Shown here in pieces: positions 49,096-58,182 of a DNA stretch of 64,000 bases. Under the pieces are notes generated by a model. The model made no database searches, was not told the origin of the DNA, and saw only the letters and a program-made list of their open reading frames with translations. The first letter of the stretch is position 1, and every line of letters begins with the position of its first letter. A program made the translations under genes and the position numbers. This DNA comes from Nocardioides dokdonensis FR1436 (GTDB lineage: Bacteria; Actinomycetota; Actinomycetes; Propionibacteriales; Nocardioidaceae), in NCBI RefSeq assembly GCF_001653335.1, contig NZ_CP015079.1:496001-560000 (forward strand), written 5' to 3'.

Positions 49096-50427
49096 ATGTC
49101 GACGACCACCCGCTCCGAGCGGCTGCCCACGCGGGTCCGGATCGGGTACGGCGCCGGGTCGGTCGCGACCGGCGCCTTCGGCACGGTGCCCGGGCTGATG
49201 CTGCTGCCCTACCTGACCGACGAGCTCGGGGTCGCCGCCCTGGTCGCCGGCGTGGTGGTCTTCGCCCCGAAGGCGTGGGACGTCTTCCTGAACCCGGTGG
49301 CCGGACGCATCAGCGACCGCACCCGCGACCCCCGCGGCCCGCGCCGTCCGTGGCTGCTGCGGGCCGGCCTCGCACTGGCGGTGACCTTCGCACTGGTCTT
49401 CGCCGGCCCCGACGTCGACTCGCGGACCCTGGAGACCGCGTGGGTGCTGGTGTGCTTCCTGGCCGCGGCGACGGCGTACGCGTTCTTCCAGGTGCCCTAC
49501 GTCGCGATGCCCGCGGAGCTGACGTCGTCGTACGACGAGCGCACCCGGCTGATGACCTGGCGGGTGGCGATCCTGGCCCTGACGATCATGGTCGCCGGCG
49601 CGAGCGCCCCGCTGATCCGCGACGCGGTCGGCGGGCGCGACGGCTACCGGGTGATGGGCGTGGTGATGGCCGTGATCATCGCGACCGGTGCGCTGGCGGC
49701 CTACCGCGGCACCCGGGGCGCGCCGGTGACGGTGCTGGAGCCCAGCCCCGGCAGCCTGCGCGACCAGCTGGCCGTGGTCGCCGCCGCCCGTGACTTCCGG
49801 CTGCTGCTGACCACGTTCGTGCTGCAGGCCCTGGCCACCGGCTGCATGCTCGCCGGTGTGGACTACCTCGCCGGCGAGGTGCTGGGCCGCGACGGGGCCG
49901 CCACGATCCTCTTCGTCTGCTTCGTGGGTCCGGCGCTGGTGCTGACCCCGGCCTGGTCGTGGCTCGGCGCCCGGATCGGCAAGAAGCGCGGCTACCTCTG
50001 CTCCTCGCTGGTGCTCGCGGCCGGCGCGCTGCTGGCGGCCACCGCCCGCACCGCCCCGCCGTCGATGGTCTTCGCCGCGGTCGCACTGGTCGGCGTCGGG
50101 TACGCCGGCTGCCAGGTCTTCCCGTTGGCGATGCTGCCCGACGCCGCAGCGGTCGACGCGAAGCGCACGGGCAGCAACCGCGCCGGCGTGTACACGGGCG
50201 TGTGGACCGCCGGCGAGACGCTCGGGATGGCCCTGGGCCCGGCGCTCTTCGCGGTGATGCTGACCTTCGGCGGCTACGTCTCCAGCGAGGGCGGCGGCGT
50301 CGTCCAGCCCGACTCGGCGCTGAGCGCCATCACCTGGGGCTTCTCGGTGCTGCCGGCCGCCCTGACCCTGATCAGCCTGGCCTGGCTGGTCCGCTACTCC
50401 ATCGAGGCGAAGGACGTGGACGCATGA
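49096..50427 (+). CDS. MFS transporter, GPH (MelB-like) cation symporter type
   Basis: A 443-residue transporter with 12 predicted membrane segments. GYGAGSVATGAFGTVPGLMLLPYLTDELG and FAPKAWDVFLNPVAGRISDRTRDPRGPRRPWLL match the glycoside-pentoside-hexuronide symporter pattern, with the D(x)nGxxSD-like loop rendered as RISDRTRD. YVAMPAELTSSYDERTRLMTWR is the second typical loop. The family imports sugars, but some members carry lipids such as lysophospholipids. The stop overlaps the decarboxylase start by four bases (ATGA), so the two proteins are probably functionally linked. Confidence 0.85.
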   Translation: MSTTTRSERLPTRVRIGYGAGSVATGAFGTVPGLMLLPYLTDELGVAALVAGVVVFAPKAWDVFLNPVAGRISDRTRDPRGPRRPWLLRAGLALAVTFALVFAGPDVDSRTLETAWVLVCFLAAATAYAFFQVPYVAMPAELTSSYDERTRLMTWRVAILALTIMVAGASAPLIRDAVGGRDGYRVMGVVMAVIIATGALAAYRGTRGAPVTVLEPSPGSLRDQLAVVAAARDFRLLLTTFVLQALATGCMLAGVDYLAGEVLGRDGAATILFVCFVGPALVLTPAWSWLGARIGKKRGYLCSSLVLAAGALLAATARTAPPSMVFAAVALVGVGYAGCQVFPLAMLPDAAAVDAKRTGSNRAGVYTGVWTAGETLGMALGPALFAVMLTFGGYVSSEGGGVVQPDSALSAITWGFSVLPAALTLISLAWLVRYSIEAKDVDA

Positions 50428-51887
50428 CCGCCCCCCGCACCCCCGGCAGCGCGAGCACTCCCGACGAGGTCCGGGAACGCCTGGCGACCCTGCAGGCCGG
50501 GGACCTGCCGGTGCACACCGGCCGCACGTTGGCCTACGTGTACGACTCCGGGCTCGAGGAGGTCGACCGGGTCGCACGCGAGGCGGTGGCGGCGTTCGCC
50601 GGCTCCAACGGTCTCGACCCCACGGCGTTCCCCAGCCTGCTGCAGATGGAGAACGACCTGGTCGCGGCGGGGTTGCGGCTGCTCGACGCCCCGACGGGCG
50701 CGGTCGGCACCGTGACGTCCGGCGGCACCGAGTCCTGCCTCCTGGCGGTGCAGACCGCGCGCGACTCCCGCCCCGACGTCGTCGGGCCGCGGATGGTGCT
50801 GGCCAGCACCGCCCACCCGGCCTTCCACAAGGCCGCCCACTACTTCGGCGTCGAGATCGTCTCCGTGCCGGTCGGGCCCGACCACCGCGCCGACCCCGAG
50901 GCGATGGCCGCGGCCATCGACGACCGCACGGTCCTCGTCGTGGCCAGCGCCCCGTCCTACGCGCACGGTGTCGTCGACCCGGTGCCGGCGATCGCCGCGG
51001 CCGCCGCGGCGCGCGGGGTGCGCTGCCACGTGGACGCGTGCATCGGCGGCTGGGTGCTCGGGTACGCCGCCCGGCTGGGACGCGAGGTCGCGCCGTGGTC
51101 GTTCGCGGTGGAGGGAGTCACCTCGGTCTCGGTGGACCTGCACAAGTACGGCTACGCCCCCAAGGGCACCTCGTTGCTGCTGCACCGCACCAGCGCCCAC
51201 CGTCGCCCGCAGCTGTTCTCCTCAGCGCGGTGGCCCGGTTACACGATGCTCAACTCCACGATGCAGTCCACCAAGTCCGGCGGTCCGCTGGCCGGGGCGT
51301 GGAGCGTCCTGCAGCTGCTCGGCGACGCGGGCTACGAGCAGCTCACCGCCCAGACCTTCGAGGCCACCGACCGGGTCGTGGCGGCGGTCGAGGGCCTGTC
51401 CGGCCTGTCGGTCGTGGCTCCGCCCGACGCGACGCTGCTGGTGCTGGGCACCGACGACGACCTCGACCCGTTCACGGTCTGCGACGAGATGGCCGCCCGC
51501 GGCTGGCACGTGCAGCCGCAGCTGTCCTACGAGGGCGAGCCCGCCACCATCCACCTGTCGTTCTCGGCCGCCACGCTCGGGCACGTCGACGAGCTCGTCG
51601 CCGCGCTGGTCGCCTCGGTCGCGGCCGCGCGTGTCTTCGGGCCGGTGCGGGTGGACCCGGAGGTGGCAGCCGTGATCGCCGCGCTCGACCCGGCCGACCT
51701 GGGTGACGACGACTTCGACGGCCTGCTGGCCGCGGCGGGGCTGGCGGGCGTGGACGAGGACACCGGCGCCCTGGCGCTGCCGGAGCGGATGGCCGAGGTC
51801 AACGCGATGCTCGACCTGGCCACCCCGGCGATGCGCGAGGCGCTGATGATCGCCTTTCTCGACCGGCTCAGCCGGCCGTCGTGGTGA
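50424..51887 (+). CDS. PLP-dependent decarboxylase/lyase, sphingosine-phosphate-lyase-like
   Basis: A 487-residue fold type I PLP enzyme. VTSGGTESCLLAVQTARD is the cofactor-phosphate region, HVDACIGGWVLGYAARLG contains the pyridine-binding aspartate, and SVSVDLHKYGYAPKGTSLLL contains the Schiff-base lysine. SSARWPGYTMLNSTMQSTKSGGPLAGAW follows the pattern of sphingosine-1-phosphate lyase and group II decarboxylases. S1P lyase cleaves phosphorylated long-chain bases; bacterial homologues may act on other amino-phosphates or amino acids. About 90 extra C-terminal residues are acidic and helical. It is coupled to the MFS gene upstream and overlaps the convergent kinase gene by 20 bases. Confidence 0.8.
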   Translation: MTAPRTPGSASTPDEVRERLATLQAGDLPVHTGRTLAYVYDSGLEEVDRVAREAVAAFAGSNGLDPTAFPSLLQMENDLVAAGLRLLDAPTGAVGTVTSGGTESCLLAVQTARDSRPDVVGPRMVLASTAHPAFHKAAHYFGVEIVSVPVGPDHRADPEAMAAAIDDRTVLVVASAPSYAHGVVDPVPAIAAAAAARGVRCHVDACIGGWVLGYAARLGREVAPWSFAVEGVTSVSVDLHKYGYAPKGTSLLLHRTSAHRRPQLFSSARWPGYTMLNSTMQSTKSGGPLAGAWSVLQLLGDAGYEQLTAQTFEATDRVVAAVEGLSGLSVVAPPDATLLVLGTDDDLDPFTVCDEMAARGWHVQPQLSYEGEPATIHLSFSAATLGHVDELVAALVASVAAARVFGPVRVDPEVAAVIAALDPADLGDDDFDGLLAAAGLAGVDEDTGALALPERMAEVNAMLDLATPAMREALMIAFLDRLSRPSW

Positions 51888-52836
51888 GGGTCCGGGCCGT
51901 GTCGAGGAAGGCCAGCACCGAGCCGAGGTCGTAGGAGCCGGCGTCGGTGCCCAGGCCGCCGGCGACCTGCGCCGCGGTGGCGCACCCCAGGGCCGCGGCC
52001 CCGGCGAGGTCGCGGCCCAGCGAGAGCCCGCGCAGGAAGCCGGCCGAGAACGCGTCCCCGCAGCCGGTCGTGTCCACCACGTCGACCTCGTACGCCGGCA
52101 CCTCGAGGACGTCGTCCGCGGTGACGACGAGCGCGCCCCGGGCGCCGCGGGTCAGCACCACGCAGCCGGCGCCGGCCTCGACCAGTCGGCGCGCCCCCAC
52201 AGCCGGGTCGTCCTCGCCGGTGAGGCCGAGGACCTGCTCGTCGTTGGGCAGCACGTGGTCGGCGTGCGGCAGGGCGTCGGCGATCCAGGCCAGCAGGTCG
52301 GGGTCGCCGGGGGCGAGCACGTCGATCGACGTGGTCAGCCCGAGGCCCCGGGCGTGGGCGAGCAGCTCCCCGGCGGCCGGGCCGCCGAGGAACTCCGGAC
52401 CCCCGAGGTGCAGGTGGGTCAGGCCCTCGAGCCGGGCCCGGTCGAGGTCGTCGAGGGTGAAGGCGCCGTTGGCGCCGATGCAGTGCCAGGCGGGCCGGTC
52501 GCCGTTGGGACGCACCGGGATCACCGACGCGGAGGTCTGGTGGTCGTCCTTACGGACCAGGGCACTGGTGTCGACGCCCTCGCGGGCCAGCAGTGCCAGC
52601 AGCGTGTCGGCGGCGGCGTCGTCGCCGACCGCGCCGAAGGAGGACACCTCGGCGCCCAGGCGAGACAGCACCAGGCCGGTGCCGCCGGCGGTCCCGGCCG
52701 CGGACATCCGGATCGTGTCGACCAACGCACCGTCGGAGCCCTCGGGCACCGACTCGACGCCGATCACGTGGGTGTCGAGCACGTGCACGCCGACGACGGC
52801 GACCTTCATCTGCTGGTCCAGTGCCTGCTGCTTCAC
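51868..52836 (-). CDS. PfkB/ribokinase-family carbohydrate kinase
   Basis: A 322-residue sugar kinase. AAGTAGGTGLVLSRLGAEVSSFGAVGDDAAADTLL is the first PfkB signature region. VVLTRGARGALVV and VDTTGCGDAFSAGFLRGLSLG form the second, which contains the catalytic aspartate. The N-terminal substrate lid is present. The start is GTG, overlapping the aldolase stop by four bases, with another candidate ATG nine codons later (MKVAVVG). Coupled to a class II aldolase, it would phosphorylate a sugar or polyol that the aldolase then splits, as in fuculose/rhamnulose-like routes. The exact sugar is not evident. Confidence 0.87.
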   Translation of the reverse strand: MKQQALDQQMKVAVVGVHVLDTHVIGVESVPEGSDGALVDTIRMSAAGTAGGTGLVLSRLGAEVSSFGAVGDDAAADTLLALLAREGVDTSALVRKDDHQTSASVIPVRPNGDRPAWHCIGANGAFTLDDLDRARLEGLTHLHLGGPEFLGGPAAGELLAHARGLGLTTSIDVLAPGDPDLLAWIADALPHADHVLPNDEQVLGLTGEDDPAVGARRLVEAGAGCVVLTRGARGALVVTADDVLEVPAYEVDVVDTTGCGDAFSAGFLRGLSLGRDLAGAAALGCATAAQVAGGLGTDAGSYDLGSVLAFLDTARTLTTTAG

Positions 52837-53486
52837 TCTGCGCCTCCGGTGCTGGTGGACGGATCGGTCCGGCCGTAGCCGCGGGTGAGAGCGGCGACGA
52901 CCACGTCGTGCTGCTGGGTCGCGGTGAGCAGCCGCGGGGCACCCAGCACGGCGACGCGGTGGTGCAGCGCGGCCAGCCACTCCAGCAGGAGCGCCCGCTC
53001 GACCGCCTCGTCGAGGGTGGCGCCCACCGCGACGGAGCCGTGGTTGGCCATCAGGGCGGCGCTCCGCCCGGCCAGGGCCGCACGCACGTGCGCGGCCAGC
53101 TCGGGGGTGCCGAACGTGGCGTAGGGCGCGACCCGCACGGCGCCTCCGAGGAGCATCTGCTGGTAGTGCAGGACCGGCAGCTCGTCGAGCACGCAGGCCA
53201 CCGCGGTCGAGTACGGCGCGTGCGTGTGCACCACCGCGGTCGCACCGGTGTCGGCCTGCACGCCCAGGTGCAGGTCGACCTCCGAGGTGGGCCGACCCCG
53301 GCCCGAGCCGAGCAGCACCACGTCGTCCGCGCCGCAGGTCGACAGGTCCACCCCGGAGGCGGTGACCAGGACCGCGGCGCCGACGCGCAGGCTCACGTTG
53401 CCCGCGCTGCCCACCACGAGGCCCTCGTCGGCCAGGCGCCGCGCCGCCGCCGCGACGGCGGCGTACGACTCGGGGGCGGGGGTCAC
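52833..53486 (-). CDS. Class II aldolase/adducin-family protein
   Basis: A 217-residue zinc-dependent aldolase of the fuculose-1-phosphate/ribulose-5-phosphate-epimerase group. GLVVGSAGNVSLRVGAAVLVTASG is the conserved phosphate-binding start, VVHTHAPYSTAVACV contains the zinc-ligand HTH pair, and ALMANHGSVAVGATLDEAVERALLLEW contains the third histidine. It cuts a phosphorylated ketose (or, in relatives, epimerises it). The start and stop overlap the TetR and kinase genes by four bases each. Confidence 0.88.
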   Translation of the reverse strand: MTPAPESYAAVAAAARRLADEGLVVGSAGNVSLRVGAAVLVTASGVDLSTCGADDVVLLGSGRGRPTSEVDLHLGVQADTGATAVVHTHAPYSTAVACVLDELPVLHYQQMLLGGAVRVAPYATFGTPELAAHVRAALAGRSAALMANHGSVAVGATLDEAVERALLLEWLAALHHRVAVLGAPRLLTATQQHDVVVAALTRGYGRTDPSTSTGGAE

Positions 53487-54181
53487 CGGCGTACTCCCTC
53501 GAGACCGGCGGGGGTGGCGTAGCGCTCGAGGTAGGCGGTCATCATCGTGATGCCCTCCTCGACCAGTGCGGGGTCGCCGTCCGCGTCGTGCTCGTGGGCC
53601 AGCTGGAAGACGCGGTCGCCGACCTCCACGGCGAGCTCGACGACGGCCGGGCTGAGGTCGGGGCGGCAGAGCCCGTGCTCCAGCGCGAAGTCACGCAGCG
53701 CCTCGGCCACCCGCGCGTTGTGCACCCTGCCGAAACGGGCGACCGCGGCGTTGCCGCGCCCGCGCAGGTAGATCTCGACGAACGCCGGTCGGCGGCGGTA
53801 GACCACCACGAAGGCCTCCATCGCGGTGCGCACCACGTTGGCGACGCTGACCAGCTCCAGCGCCACCAGGTCGTTGGCCACCTGCTCGTCCATCTCGGCC
53901 ATGTCGCGTCCGGCCAGGGCCAGCAGCACGGCCTCCTTGTCGCCGAAGTACTGGTAGAGCGAGGCCACGGGCACGCCCGCCAGCTGGGCGATCGCGCGGG
54001 TGGTCAGCGACTCGACGCCCTGCTCGAGGACCAGGCGCTCGGCGGCGTCCATGATCGCCTCGACGCGCTGCTTGCTGCGCTGCTGGGTGGGCACCCGGCG
54101 CACCGCGCCCACCTCGGGGTCGGTGCCGGCCGGCGCGCCCGGACCGGGCGACGTGCCTTCGTGGATCCGTTCCGCTCCCAT
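53483..54181 (-). CDS. TetR-family transcriptional regulator
   Basis: A 232-residue repressor-like protein. After about 32 unstructured residues, RSKQRVEAIMDAAERLVLEQGVESLTTRAIAQLAGVPVASLYQYFGDKEAVLLALAGR is the TetR helix-turn-helix. The rest is the helical ligand-binding domain (VANVVRTAMEAFVVVYRRRPAFVEIYLRG). It heads the operon with aldolase and kinase and is divergent from the amine oxidase gene, so it probably governs one or both. A TAGCCT on the minus strand lies 12 bases before the ATG, and a GTGA-N7-TCAC motif is 30 bases further on. Confidence 0.88.
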   Translation of the reverse strand: MGAERIHEGTSPGPGAPAGTDPEVGAVRRVPTQQRSKQRVEAIMDAAERLVLEQGVESLTTRAIAQLAGVPVASLYQYFGDKEAVLLALAGRDMAEMDEQVANDLVALELVSVANVVRTAMEAFVVVYRRRPAFVEIYLRGRGNAAVARFGRVHNARVAEALRDFALEHGLCRPDLSPAVVELAVEVGDRVFQLAHEHDADGDPALVEEGITMMTAYLERYATPAGLEGVRR

Positions 54182-54210
54182 GGCAGGAAGTGTAGGCTAC
54201 GTTCCTGAAA

Positions 54211-54225
54211 GTGACACATGTTCAC
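54211..54225. promoter_or_regulatory. Possible TetR operator in the divergent region
   Basis: GTGACACATGTTCAC: GTGA and TCAC arms seven bases apart, with ACATGT as a palindromic centre shifted by one base. It lies between the TetR and amine oxidase starts. Confidence 0.4.
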
Positions 54226-54265
54226 GTTATTGCATCGCGTACACCCGCCCAGCGTCTGGAGACCC

Positions 54266-55780
54266 ATGTCGCCGCTGCTCCCCGCCGACTCCCCCCTCTC
54301 CCGCCGGCTGCTGCTGGGCGGAGGCGGCGCGGCCACCCTGGCGGCCGTCGGCACCGGGCTGCTGCCCACCGCGGCCGACGCCCGACAGCCGGACGGGCGC
54401 CAGGGCCGACTGCCCCGCAAGGTCGACGTCGTCGTGGTCGGCGCCGGGCTCTCCGGGCTCGTGGCCGCCGACCAGCTGGCCCGTCGCGGCGTGGACGTGC
54501 TGTGCGTGGAGGCGCGCGGGCGCGTGGGCGGCCGGGTGCTGAACCACCACCTCGACGCCGGCGGCACGATCGAGGCCGGCGGCGCCTTCATCGGCCCCAC
54601 CCAGGACCACATCGCCGCGCTCGCGAAGCGGCTGGGGGTGCGCACCTTCCTCCAGTACAACGAGGGCAGGAGCGTCTACATCTCCTCGATGACCGGTCGC
54701 CAGGAGTACTCCGGCACGGTGCCCCCGGACCCCACGATCCTGCCCGACGCGGCGGTGCTGCTGACCCGCATCGACTCGATGGCCGCCGAGATCGACGTCA
54801 GCGCCCCCTGGTCGCACCCGGACGCCCGGGCGTGGGACGCGATGTCCCTGGGCGAGTTCATCCGCCGCAACGCCGTCAACGCGCAGGGCATCGGCAACCT
54901 CATCAAGTCCTGGACGCAGCCCGGCTTCGGCGCCGACCCCGACGAGCTCTCGCTGCTCTTCGTGCTCTGGTACGTCGCCTCCGGCGGCAACGAGACCACC
55001 GCCGGCACCTTCGCCCGCAGCTCCGACACCAGCGGTGGCGCCCAGGAGAGCCGCTTCGTCGGGGGCTCGCAGCTGGTCCCGATCCGCCTCGCCCGACGAC
55101 TGGGCGACGTGGTGGCGTTGAAGGCGGCGGTGCGCCGCATCGAGCAGCGCGACGGTCGGGTGCTGGTGCACACCCGGCGCGGCACGGTCCGGGCCCGACG
55201 CGTGATCGTGGCTGCTCCCCCGCCGCTGGTCCTCGACATGGACTGGGACCCCCAGCTGCCCACCGACCGGCGCCAGCTGCTGCGGCACATGGACATGGGC
55301 CAGCTGATGAAGTGCGACGCGATCTACGACAAGCCCTTCTGGCGCGAGGACGGGCTCAACGGCTTCGGCATCAACGACGCCGGTGCCGCCCGCGCCGTGT
55401 TCGACAACTCCCCACCCACCGGCGACCCCGGCGTGCTGCTGGCCTTCGTCGGCGGCGGCACCTGGCGCGAGTACGGCCCGATGCGGCGCCGGGACCGGCG
55501 CGAGGCGGTGCTGCGCGGCTTCGCCGACATGTTCGGCGACCGGGCCCTGAAGCCGGTCGAGTACACCGAGCAGGACTGGACCCAGGAGCGCTGGACCCGC
55601 GGCGGGCCGACCGCGGTGCACGCGCCCGGCACGCTGGTCGACTTCGGCCCCGCCATCCGACGCCCCTTCGGCCGGGTGCACTGGGCCGGCACCGAGACCT
55701 CGACGTACTGGTCGGGGTACATGGACGGCGCCGTCCGGGCCGGCGAGCGCGCCGCCCTCGAGGTCAGGGACGTGCTGTGA
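54266..55780 (+). CDS. Tat-exported flavin monoamine oxidase
   Basis: A 504-residue FAD enzyme. SRRLLLGGGGAATLAAVG is a twin-arginine-type signal, so the folded flavoprotein is exported. VDVVVVGAGLSGLVAADQLARRGVDVLCVEARGRVGGR is the FAD-binding motif of the amine oxidase family. GGAFIGPTQDHIAALAKRLGV and AGTETSTYWSGYMDGAVRAGERAAL are family ends. It oxidises primary or secondary amines such as putrescine or tyramine, releasing aldehyde, ammonia and peroxide. The ATG follows TGGAG. It is divergent from the TetR gene and coupled to the secreted propeller gene by a four-base overlap (GTGA). Confidence 0.88.
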   Translation: MSPLLPADSPLSRRLLLGGGGAATLAAVGTGLLPTAADARQPDGRQGRLPRKVDVVVVGAGLSGLVAADQLARRGVDVLCVEARGRVGGRVLNHHLDAGGTIEAGGAFIGPTQDHIAALAKRLGVRTFLQYNEGRSVYISSMTGRQEYSGTVPPDPTILPDAAVLLTRIDSMAAEIDVSAPWSHPDARAWDAMSLGEFIRRNAVNAQGIGNLIKSWTQPGFGADPDELSLLFVLWYVASGGNETTAGTFARSSDTSGGAQESRFVGGSQLVPIRLARRLGDVVALKAAVRRIEQRDGRVLVHTRRGTVRARRVIVAAPPPLVLDMDWDPQLPTDRRQLLRHMDMGQLMKCDAIYDKPFWREDGLNGFGINDAGAARAVFDNSPPTGDPGVLLAFVGGGTWREYGPMRRRDRREAVLRGFADMFGDRALKPVEYTEQDWTQERWTRGGPTAVHAPGTLVDFGPAIRRPFGRVHWAGTETSTYWSGYMDGAVRAGERAALEVRDVL

Positions 55781-56838
55781 GGCGGCTGCTGGCACTCCTG
55801 CTGGCCCTGGCCCTGGCCGGCTCGCTGGCCCCGGCCGCGAGCGCTGCGCCGGCGCGGGAGAAGTGGGACACCGAGGTCTTCTCCCTCGTGCCCTCCCCGG
55901 GCTACCCCGCCTACGTGCACGTCCACACCGACCGCCGGGTGTACGCCGGCACCTACCTGGCGCGCGACCCCCGCCGCTCCTCGATCGCCTCGAAGGTCTT
56001 CGAGTGGTCCGCCGACGGTGCCCTGCTGCGGTCGTGGCGGGTCCCGGGCCAGGACCTCGAGGCCGACCACGGCGTCCAGGTCGCCCACCAGACGAGCGAC
56101 GGCACGCTGGTGCTGCTGGAGATCTCGCGGCCCCGGGTGCTGACCCTCGACCCCCGGACCGGGCGCTTCCGCACCGTGGCCCGCCTGCCCGAGGGCGCGG
56201 TCCCGAACTTCGCGACCTGGGGACCGGGCGGCCTCTACGTCAGCGACTACGGCGACGGCGTGATCTGGCGGGTGCGCCCCTCGGGCCGGGTGCAGGAGTG
56301 GTTCCGCGCACCCGAGCTGGACGGCGTCGCCGGCTTCGGCACCACCGGGATCCGATACCTGCCGGGTCGCCGAGAGCTGCTGATCGCCCAGCAGACGCTG
56401 GTCAGTCGACAGACGGGGGCAACCGGCGCGACGCTGCCCACCAACGGGGCGCTGCTGCGGCTCCCCGTCGACCGGCGCGGTCGCGCCGGTGAGCTCTCGA
56501 CGGTGTGGACCTCACAGCCCACGGACCTGCCCGACGGCTTCGGGATCGGTCGCTCCGGCCACATCTACCTGGCCCTGGCCGGACTCACGGCCCAGGTCGT
56601 CGAGATCACGCCCGACGGCGAGGAGGTGGCTCGCTTCCCGAGCCTGCCGGTGTCCGGGGACAACGGCTCCGCCGTCCCGTTCGACACCGCGAGCTCGGCC
56701 ACCTTCCTGGGCACCTCGGTGCTGGTCGCCAACCAGTCCGCGATCGCCGGCGACGCCTCGCACCAGGCGATCCTCGACGTCGAGGTCGGCGAGCGCGGCC
56801 GGGCGCCGTACCTGCCGCGGCGGGCGCGCTTCCGCTAG
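55777..56838 (+). CDS. Secreted beta-propeller (SMP-30/NHL-like) protein
   Basis: A 353-residue exported protein. The signal peptide is RRLLALLLALALAGSLAPAASA. The mature part has repeated blade-like units: SKVFEWSADGALLRSWRVPG, PRVLTLDPRTGRFRTVARLPEG, GGLYVSDYGDGVIWRVRPSGRVQEWF, GHIYLALAGLTAQVVEITPDGEEVARF. This is the six-bladed SMP-30/strictosidine-synthase/NHL pattern. Such proteins are lactonases or binding platforms. Translational coupling to the amine oxidase suggests a joint role outside the membrane, for instance acting on its product. The 3' end overlaps the convergent reductase gene by four bases. Confidence 0.8.
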   Translation: MRRLLALLLALALAGSLAPAASAAPAREKWDTEVFSLVPSPGYPAYVHVHTDRRVYAGTYLARDPRRSSIASKVFEWSADGALLRSWRVPGQDLEADHGVQVAHQTSDGTLVLLEISRPRVLTLDPRTGRFRTVARLPEGAVPNFATWGPGGLYVSDYGDGVIWRVRPSGRVQEWFRAPELDGVAGFGTTGIRYLPGRRELLIAQQTLVSRQTGATGATLPTNGALLRLPVDRRGRAGELSTVWTSQPTDLPDGFGIGRSGHIYLALAGLTAQVVEITPDGEEVARFPSLPVSGDNGSAVPFDTASSATFLGTSVLVANQSAIAGDASHQAILDVEVGERGRAPYLPRRARFR

Positions 56839-57410
56839 CCGCGGTCGCGCACGTACTCGTTCACCACGACCCCGGAACCGAAGGCCTGCGTCCGGTCGAG
56901 GCGGAAGTCGCGGGCGGCGTACGGCGCCGTCACCAGCGCCGGTCCGTCGCCGAGCAGCACGGGGTTGACCTTGACCACGAGGCGGTCGATCTCGTCGACC
57001 ACGGAGCCGGCCAGCGTGCCACCCCCGCACAGCCAGACGCCCACCCCGGGAGCGGCCTTCAGCCGCTGGACCTCGGCCACCGGGTCGGTCGTGAGCCGCA
57101 CCCCGGCCGGCACGGCGTGGTCGAGGTGGCTCCGCGTGACGACCACCTGGTCGAGGTGCGGGTAGGGGTCGTCGACACCGTGCGGGAACCCGGCCGCATA
57201 GGTGTTCCACCCCATCACCACGGCGTCGAACCGCGAGCGCGGCGGGGTCACCCCGAGCGCGGCCTGGGCCGGTCCGGGCAGGGTGTCGGTCCAGTCACGG
57301 ACGATCATGTCGATGTGGTCGCCGACCATCGGGAAGGCCGAGAAGTCGCCGTCGGGGGCAGCGATCCGCCCGTCCAGCGAGGTGGCGACGTAGTAGGTGA
57401 GCTCGCGCAT
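56835..57410 (-). CDS. Dihydrofolate reductase-family (RibD C-terminal) protein
   Basis: A 191-residue NADPH-binding protein. [25 protein letters not shown] is the standard opening of the stand-alone RibD_C group; [64 protein letters not shown] follow. The fold is that of DHFR and of the riboflavin pathway reductase RibD, but these single-domain actinobacterial members are uncharacterised reductases. The ATG start is 65 bases from the divergent ung start. Confidence 0.83.
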   Translation of the reverse strand: MRELTYYVATSLDGRIAAPDGDFSAFPMVGDHIDMIVRDWTDTLPGPAQAALGVTPPRSRFDAVVMGWNTYAAGFPHGVDDPYPHLDQVVVTRSHLDHAVPAGVRLTTDPVAEVQRLKAAPGVGVWLCGGGTLAGSVVDEIDRLVVKVNPVLLGDGPALVTAPYAARDFRLDRTQAFGSGVVVNEYVRDRG

Positions 57411-57461
57411 GGGGTCTGTCTACGGGGGCCACCCCGGTGGCCGCCACCCGTTTTCCCCGCG

Positions 57462-57467
57462 TAGGTT
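57462..57467 (+). promoter_or_regulatory. -10 element, leaderless ung
   Basis: TAGGTT, then seven bases, then the ATG at 57475. Confidence 0.55.
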
Positions 57468-57474
57468 CGCCGGC

Positions 57475-58167
57475 ATGGCAGCACTGGCGGCGCTCGTGGA
57501 GCAGGGCCTGATGGCCCCCGACTGGGCCGAGGCGCTGGCGCCGGTCGAGGAGCAGGTCGCGGGGATGGGCGCGTTCCTGCGCGAGGAGGTCGCGGCCGGC
57601 CGCGCCTACCTGCCCCGGGGGGACGACGTCTTCCGCGCCTTCCGCCGCCCGCTGGCCGAGGTGAGGGTCCTGGTCGTGGGCCAGGACCCCTACCCCACCG
57701 CCGGCCACCCGATCGGGCTGAGCTTCGCCGTCGACCCGCACGTGCGCCCGCTGCCGCGCAGCCTGGTGAACATCTACCGCGAGCTCGGCGACGACCTCGG
57801 GATCGAGGTCCCGGCGCACGGCGACCTGAGCGCCTGGACCGGCGCGGGCGTGATGCTCCTCAACAGGGTCCTGACCGTGCGGCCCGGCGCCGCGGCGTCC
57901 CACCGGGGACGGGGCTGGGAGCCGATCACCGAGTGCGCCATCCACGCCCTGGTGGAGCGGGGCGGCCCGCTCGCCGCGATCCTGTGGGGCCGGGACGCTC
58001 AGTCGCTGAGACCGCTCCTCGGCCCGGTCCCCGCCGTCGAGTCGGCCCACCCGTCCCCCCTGTCGGCGCGGCGGGGCTTCTTCGGCTCCCGGCCCTTCTC
58101 CCGGGTCAACGACCTCCTGGTCGACCAGGGCGGCGCCCCCGTGGACTGGAGCCTCCCCAGCGACTGA
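57475..58167 (+). CDS. ung: Uracil-DNA glycosylase, family 1
   Basis: A 230-residue repair enzyme that removes uracil from DNA. Motif A is [20 protein letters not shown] with the catalytic aspartate (the usual PYH is PYP, as in many Actinobacteria). [27 protein letters not shown] follows the uracil-binding NTxLTV element. Motif B is [22 protein letters not shown] with the catalytic histidine. The length is right for Ung. The ATG is supported by TAGGTT seven bases upstream. Confidence 0.95.
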   Translation: MAALAALVEQGLMAPDWAEALAPVEEQVAGMGAFLREEVAAGRAYLPRGDDVFRAFRRPLAEVRVLVVGQDPYPTAGHPIGLSFAVDPHVRPLPRSLVNIYRELGDDLGIEVPAHGDLSAWTGAGVMLLNRVLTVRPGAAASHRGRGWEPITECAIHALVERGGPLAAILWGRDAQSLRPLLGPVPAVESAHPSPLSARRGFFGSRPFSRVNDLLVDQGGAPVDWSLPSD

Positions 58168-58182
58168 AGTTCAATCCTCAAC

